Translations under genes and position numbers: made by a program
The notes under the pieces: model-generated
What the model was told of the DNA's origin: nothing
What the model saw: the letters and a program-made list of their open reading frames with translations, nothing else
The model's database searches: none
From: Lachnospiraceae bacterium
Lineage (GTDB): Bacteria; Bacillota; Clostridia; Lachnospirales; Lachnospiraceae
Assembly: GCA_017395635.1 (NCBI GenBank)
Contig: JAFQOE010000029.1
Span: 27,315-91,314, forward strand
DNA: 64,000 nt
Direction: 5' to 3'
Part shown: one piece after another, positions 60,326 through 64,000 of the stretch
Position numbering within the stretch: position 1 is the first letter of the stretch
How the letters are laid out: every line of letters begins with the position of its first letter

Positions 60326-63262
60326 ATGAAAAAGAAATTAATAGCATTCGGTATTGCTGTTGCAATGATATGTGGAATTCAAGGAACTGTGACAGCAACT
60401 ACATATGGAAAAGAACAAGAGGTTTCTTTTTCAGCATATCGTGATGAAAATCTGGATGTTGACCCGGTTCAATATAAGATGAATCGGTATATGCGAAATA
60501 GTGCTTTGGCAGAGTCGTATATGTCACCCTATGTTACATCGGTAAAGAATCAAAATCCATATGGCACATGTTGGGCGTTTGCCTTTATGGGAGCATCTGA
60601 AGCAAGTATGGTAAAAGAAGGATTGTTAGAGAAAGATAAGGCGGATATGTCGGAATTGCATCTTACATATTTCCTGTCGCATTCCGTTACGGATCCATTA
60701 GGAGGGACTGAAGGAGATAAGTTTTCATTAACAGACACTTCGTCGAAATCTTTCTTGTCAGTAGGTGGCAATCAGGAGCTTGCTACTTATCGAGTGGCAA
60801 ATTGGTATGGATTAGTCGATGAATCAATAGCACCATATGATGCTATTGAGGAAGAGGAAGAAATTGTTCTGAAAGATGAGATTGCCTATAATATGGATAA
60901 AGTGCACTTGGAAAATGCATATTGGATTTCCTTGGCAGATCGTGAGACGGTTAAAAGGTTGATTATAGAATATGGTGCCTGTGCATCTTCATATTACAGT
61001 GAGAACAAGTATTATAGTACAGGTTTTTCTGATTCTACAAATCAGAGAGAAGCACTTGCTGTATATTGTCCTGATAATAATGGTACAAATCATGGAATTA
61101 CAATTGTAGGTTGGGATGATACATATAGTAAGGATAATTTTGGAAAATATAAGCCAACTAAAGATGGCGCATGGTATTGCAAGAATAGTTGGGGGAGTAA
61201 CTGGAGTAAGGATGGTTATTTCTGGTTGTCGTATGAAGATGTTCCCTCCGGTAATGGGGAAGCATTTTTTTATGATTATGGAAGTGCCGATAATTATGAT
61301 AATAATTATCAATATGATGGTGGAGCTACAAGAGCGAAATATTCATGCCACTATGGTGCTAACATTTATACTTCACAAAAAGATGAATACATAAAGGCAG
61401 TTGGTTTTTATACATATGATTCTAATTATGATTGTATGGTAAAAGTATATAAGAATTGTACAGTAGGCAATCCGACTAGCGGAACGTTGTTGACAACAGT
61501 TGAGGCGAATCAATTATATGCAGGTTTTCATACTGTTGAGTTGGATGATGCTTATTTGATTCATAAAGGGGAATCTTTTTCGGTCGTTATCGAGCAAAAT
61601 GCAACAGACGGAGAAGAAACGTATATAATGGCGGATTGTAATTCTGCACCTGAAGGAGGATGGTGCAGTAATACATCTGTATCTTTAGTAGGTCAAAGTT
61701 ATGTTCTTAATTCGGCAGGTCATTGGCAAGATTTGTATAATAATCAGGCAAATTGTTGTATCAAAGCATATACGGAAACCAGAACTGCGGTAACAAAGGT
61801 ATCATTAGATGCTTCGGAATTGGTATTGTTTAAAGATGAAACAGATAAGCTATCTGTTACGGTTGCACCAGGAAATGCGACTAATAGAAATGTGACATGG
61901 TCATCTACTGACACAGAGGTGGTATCTGTAGATGAGTATGGCAACATTGTTGCAAAGAATCCGGGCGTAGCAAAGATTGTATGTACTTCAGATGATGATA
62001 AGGAAGTTTGGGCTATTTGCAAGGTGTCTGTGAAACAATGGGTACAGGGTGTCAATGTGAATTATATAGATTATGAGCTGGTAGCAGGCAATAGCATACA
62101 GCTGAATGCAACGATTACGCCTAAGAATGCAACGGACCAGTCTGTGGTATGGACATCTAGTGATGAGAAAGTTGCAACTGTATCAGATACGGGAATGGTA
62201 ACGGCAGTGGGATATGGAAATGCAACCATAACCTGTATAGCGGCTGATCAGAATATCTATTCGGATACATGTGAAATAATCGTATATGAACAAATAGATA
62301 GGATTGTATTGGATATATCGCAGACTACATTGAAGATGGATGATACTTTACAATTAACGGCTACAACGAGTCCCGAACTAAGCCATACGAAGGGTGTGTA
62401 TTGGATGACTTCAGATGCAAGTATTATAACAGTGACACAAGATGGTTTGTTAACCGTAGTTTCGGATGCTTCGGAAATAGTGGTGATTAGCTGTATTGCA
62501 AAAGATGGAACAGGCGTGAAAGCTACCTGCATGGTGGAAACAAATCAAGGTGAAAAGGTCGATAATCAGGAAGAAACAGAAAAAGAGCAGGAAAAAGAAC
62601 AGGACAATAAGGAAAATCAAGAAATTGTCCAAGATATTAAGGGTGTGCAATATAAGCTTATTAATAGTAGTAATGACAGTTCGGTAGTAGAGGTGATATC
62701 CGGTGCAAATTGTAGTGAAAAAGTAGAAATTCCGAAAACGGTTACAATAGATGGTGTTGCATACAAGGTTACATCTATTAGCGATAATGCATTTAAGAAT
62801 AATAAACAGATTACACAAGTAATGATTGGTGACAATATTACCAAGATTGGAAAAAATGCATTTTACGGTTGTGGTAATCTTAAGACGGTATCTGTAGGAA
62901 AGAATGTAAAAACCATTGATAGCAATGCATTTTATAACTGTAAGAAATTAAAAACATTAAAGCTTGGCAAAAATGTAGAAACTATCGGGAAAAAAGCATT
63001 TTATCAATGTAGTAAGCTTACAAAGGTAGAGATACCATCTAAGGTTTCTTCCATTGGAGAGCAGGTATTTTATAAGTGTAAGAGCTTGAAAAATATTACA
63101 ATTAAAACAAGTAAATTAACGAAAAATAAGGTTGGAAAGAATGCATTTAAGGGAATATATGCGAAAGCCACAATTAAAGTTCCGAAGAAGATGGTAAGCG
63201 CGTATAGAACATTATTGAAGGGAAAAGGAACTGGAAACAAAGTGAAGGTAAAGAAAATTTAG
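60326..63262 (+). CDS. Secreted papain-family (C1) cysteine protease with Big_2 and LRR modules
   Basis: 978 residues. Signal peptide about 1-24 (TVTA). The C1 domain has oxyanion Gln76 and Cys82 (SVKNQNPYGTCWAFA), His256 (GTNHGITIVGW) and Asn287 (WYCKNSWGSNW). A lectin-like domain follows (about 355-485), then three Big_2 domains (about 487-740). The C-terminus carries LRR_5 repeats and the lysine-rich tail KVKKI. It likely degrades protein at or near the cell surface. ATG 60326 is chosen because GGGAGGTG lies 7 bases before it. Confidence 0.9.
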   Translation: MKKKLIAFGIAVAMICGIQGTVTATTYGKEQEVSFSAYRDENLDVDPVQYKMNRYMRNSALAESYMSPYVTSVKNQNPYGTCWAFAFMGASEASMVKEGLLEKDKADMSELHLTYFLSHSVTDPLGGTEGDKFSLTDTSSKSFLSVGGNQELATYRVANWYGLVDESIAPYDAIEEEEEIVLKDEIAYNMDKVHLENAYWISLADRETVKRLIIEYGACASSYYSENKYYSTGFSDSTNQREALAVYCPDNNGTNHGITIVGWDDTYSKDNFGKYKPTKDGAWYCKNSWGSNWSKDGYFWLSYEDVPSGNGEAFFYDYGSADNYDNNYQYDGGATRAKYSCHYGANIYTSQKDEYIKAVGFYTYDSNYDCMVKVYKNCTVGNPTSGTLLTTVEANQLYAGFHTVELDDAYLIHKGESFSVVIEQNATDGEETYIMADCNSAPEGGWCSNTSVSLVGQSYVLNSAGHWQDLYNNQANCCIKAYTETRTAVTKVSLDASELVLFKDETDKLSVTVAPGNATNRNVTWSSTDTEVVSVDEYGNIVAKNPGVAKIVCTSDDDKEVWAICKVSVKQWVQGVNVNYIDYELVAGNSIQLNATITPKNATDQSVVWTSSDEKVATVSDTGMVTAVGYGNATITCIAADQNIYSDTCEIIVYEQIDRIVLDISQTTLKMDDTLQLTATTSPELSHTKGVYWMTSDASIITVTQDGLLTVVSDASEIVVISCIAKDGTGVKATCMVETNQGEKVDNQEETEKEQEKEQDNKENQEIVQDIKGVQYKLINSSNDSSVVEVISGANCSEKVEIPKTVTIDGVAYKVTSISDNAFKNNKQITQVMIGDNITKIGKNAFYGCGNLKTVSVGKNVKTIDSNAFYNCKKLKTLKLGKNVETIGKKAFYQCSKLTKVEIPSKVSSIGEQVFYKCKSLKNITIKTSKLTKNKVGKNAFKGIYAKATIKVPKKMVSAYRTLLKGKGTGNKVKVKKI

Positions 63263-63323
63263 GGTGTTTGAGAACAATCGTTTATCATTTGGATAATAAA
63301 GACTTTTTTTGAATTATGTTATG

Positions 63324-63363
63324 AAAGAGCGACAAAGGGTTAAGAACCTTTTGTCGCTTTTTT
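63324..63363 (+). terminator. Terminator after the protease gene
   Basis: GCGACAAAGGGTT pairs with GAACCTTTTGTCGC, followed by TTTTTT. Confidence 0.9.
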
Positions 63364-63388
63364 CATATCTTAAAGTTAGAAAGTAACA

Positions 63389-63614
63389 GTGATTGGTTGC
63401 GCTAGTAGATTGAATGGATCTTGTATGACTTGTGAAGAAATGATATACAGCAATGATTATGCTGATTATATGATTAATAATTTTGATGAACAGGAAGGTG
63501 CAGATAAGGAATTTCAAAATGGATGTGTCAATCCGATTATTGATAAAATTGCTGTTTTACATATGGAAAGACCAAGAGATTACATGACAAATCTGGAACA
63601 AACGCCCTATTCCT
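63389..63614 (+). pseudogene. Fragment resembling the N-terminus of an S8 peptidase
   Basis: The frame (ATG 63425 or GTG 63389) gives CEEMIYSNDYADYMINNFDE, NGCVNPIIDKIAVLHMERPR and YSFM. This pattern (DYADx, then a Cys and xxYAVLHxP-like block) recalls the starts of S8 peptidases in this bacterial group. It breaks off where minus-strand htpG-like sequence begins, so only about 75 residues remain. The family assignment is tentative. Confidence 0.4.
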
Positions 63615-63831
63615 TTATGAAAGAACATTATTTCTGTAATACTTCTTTTATGCGATATTCGTTTGCAAATTCGTAACTATCTTCGTTCAGATATAAAGTG
63701 ATTTCTGTACCGTGTACGTCTCTGTCTCCGGTAGACATTGTAAACTCTGTACCATCATCACATTCCCAGAATACCGGTTCTGCATCTTCCTGATAAGAAA
63801 GGGTGTTGATTGTAACCTTGTCAGCAACCAT
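63610..63831 (-). pseudogene. htpG: htpG (Hsp90) fragment
   Basis: Minus-strand frame MVADKVTINTLSY, PVFWECDDGTEFTM, HGTEITLYLNEDSYEFANEYR, IKEVLQK matches a middle part of the HtpG N-terminal domain. After KEVLQK comes a stop codon where HtpG usually has tyrosine, then CSF continues the family sequence for a few residues. No start region and no C-terminal bulk; a dead fragment. Confidence 0.8.
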
Positions 63832-63915
63832 AAAGATTCAGATTGCGATAAATAAATCAGTAATCTAGGATAAATGCTACAATAAATTTGCTCTGTTTTT
63901 TAAGGAAAAATTTAA

Positions 63916-64000
63916 TTGTATATAGCTGGCAAAATGTATATAATTATAATGAAACAAAAGGGGTGTAAATAGGATAACTAACTATAGTGTAAAAGGAGGA
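63916..64000 (+). promoter_or_regulatory. Promoter and ribosome site of a gene beyond the window
   Basis: TTGTAT (63916-63921) and TATAAT (63939-63944), 17-base spacing. The window ends in AAAAGGAGGA, a strong ribosome-binding site. Confidence 0.7.

Overview
The window looks like chromosome of a low-GC, anaerobic Gram-positive bacterium of the Lachnospiraceae/Clostridia type. Supporting signs are strong AGGAGG ribosome sites, AT-rich intergenic DNA with intrinsic terminators, secreted BspA-like leucine-rich-repeat (LRR) and Big_2 proteins, a reverse-type rubrerythrin, and small families typical of that group (DUF6465-like, DUF975-like, DUF2975 plus a small XRE regulator). No species is claimed. 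No rRNA, tRNA or CRISPR array was seen.

Layout. 1-2.3 kb: an Rpn-type PD-(D/E)XK protein, an XRE regulator and a degenerate duplicated promoter region. 2.3-13.1 kb: secreted proteins, namely two paralogous LRR proteins, a 2068-residue surface protein (SLH-like repeats, LRR, eight Big_2 domains, shared C-terminal module), a small decayed locus and a secreted propeller-like protein. 13.1-17.4 kb: an OmpR-type two-component system and a secreted transglutaminase-like protein. 17.6-24.3 kb: PadR/HAAS, YccF and a MacAB-like ABC export operon. 24.3-28.2 kb: a PurF-like enzyme lacking the N-terminal catalytic cysteine, a PilZ protein and a PIN toxin/antitoxin pair. 28.3-33.7 kb: an FMN-riboswitch-controlled riboflavin operon (ribD, acylphosphatase, YbaK-like editing protein, ribE, ribBA, ribH) with a 204-bp GC-rich inverted-repeat element before ribH. 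33.8-43.5 kb: HAD phosphatases, a LytS-like sensor lacking the phospho-accepting histidine, CYTH and DJ-1 proteins, a nuclease/helicase and murF.

44.2-52.2 kb is a mobile element of about 7.9 kb inserted in the 3' end of a rubrerythrin gene. A 73-bp perfect direct repeat marks both ends, a tyrosine integrase sits just inside the right end, and the left copy keeps rubrerythrin intact. It carries an HNH protein, two possible DNA-binding or replication proteins, a WYL regulator, two related proteins of unknown family, a serine recombinase, two lipoproteins, a small Cys protein and an XRE repressor with a perfect 20-bp operator-like palindrome. No known defence or conjugation genes were recognised.

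52.3-64 kb: DUF2975/XRE, an alanine/lysine-rich DUF6465-like protein, DUF975, proC, an AIM24-like protein, clpX, an M18 aminopeptidase, a secreted papain-family protease with the shared surface module, and a decayed junction of a possible S8 peptidase fragment with an htpG fragment.

The main threads are: (i) five secreted proteins sharing an LRR plus lysine-rich C-terminus instead of a visible LPXTG motif, probably a common way of being retained at the surface; (ii) the rubrerythrin-targeting element with its uncharacterised cargo; (iii) the structured element in the riboflavin operon; (iv) a short leader repeat that can encode MKVLNSYE-like peptides upstream of three unrelated genes.
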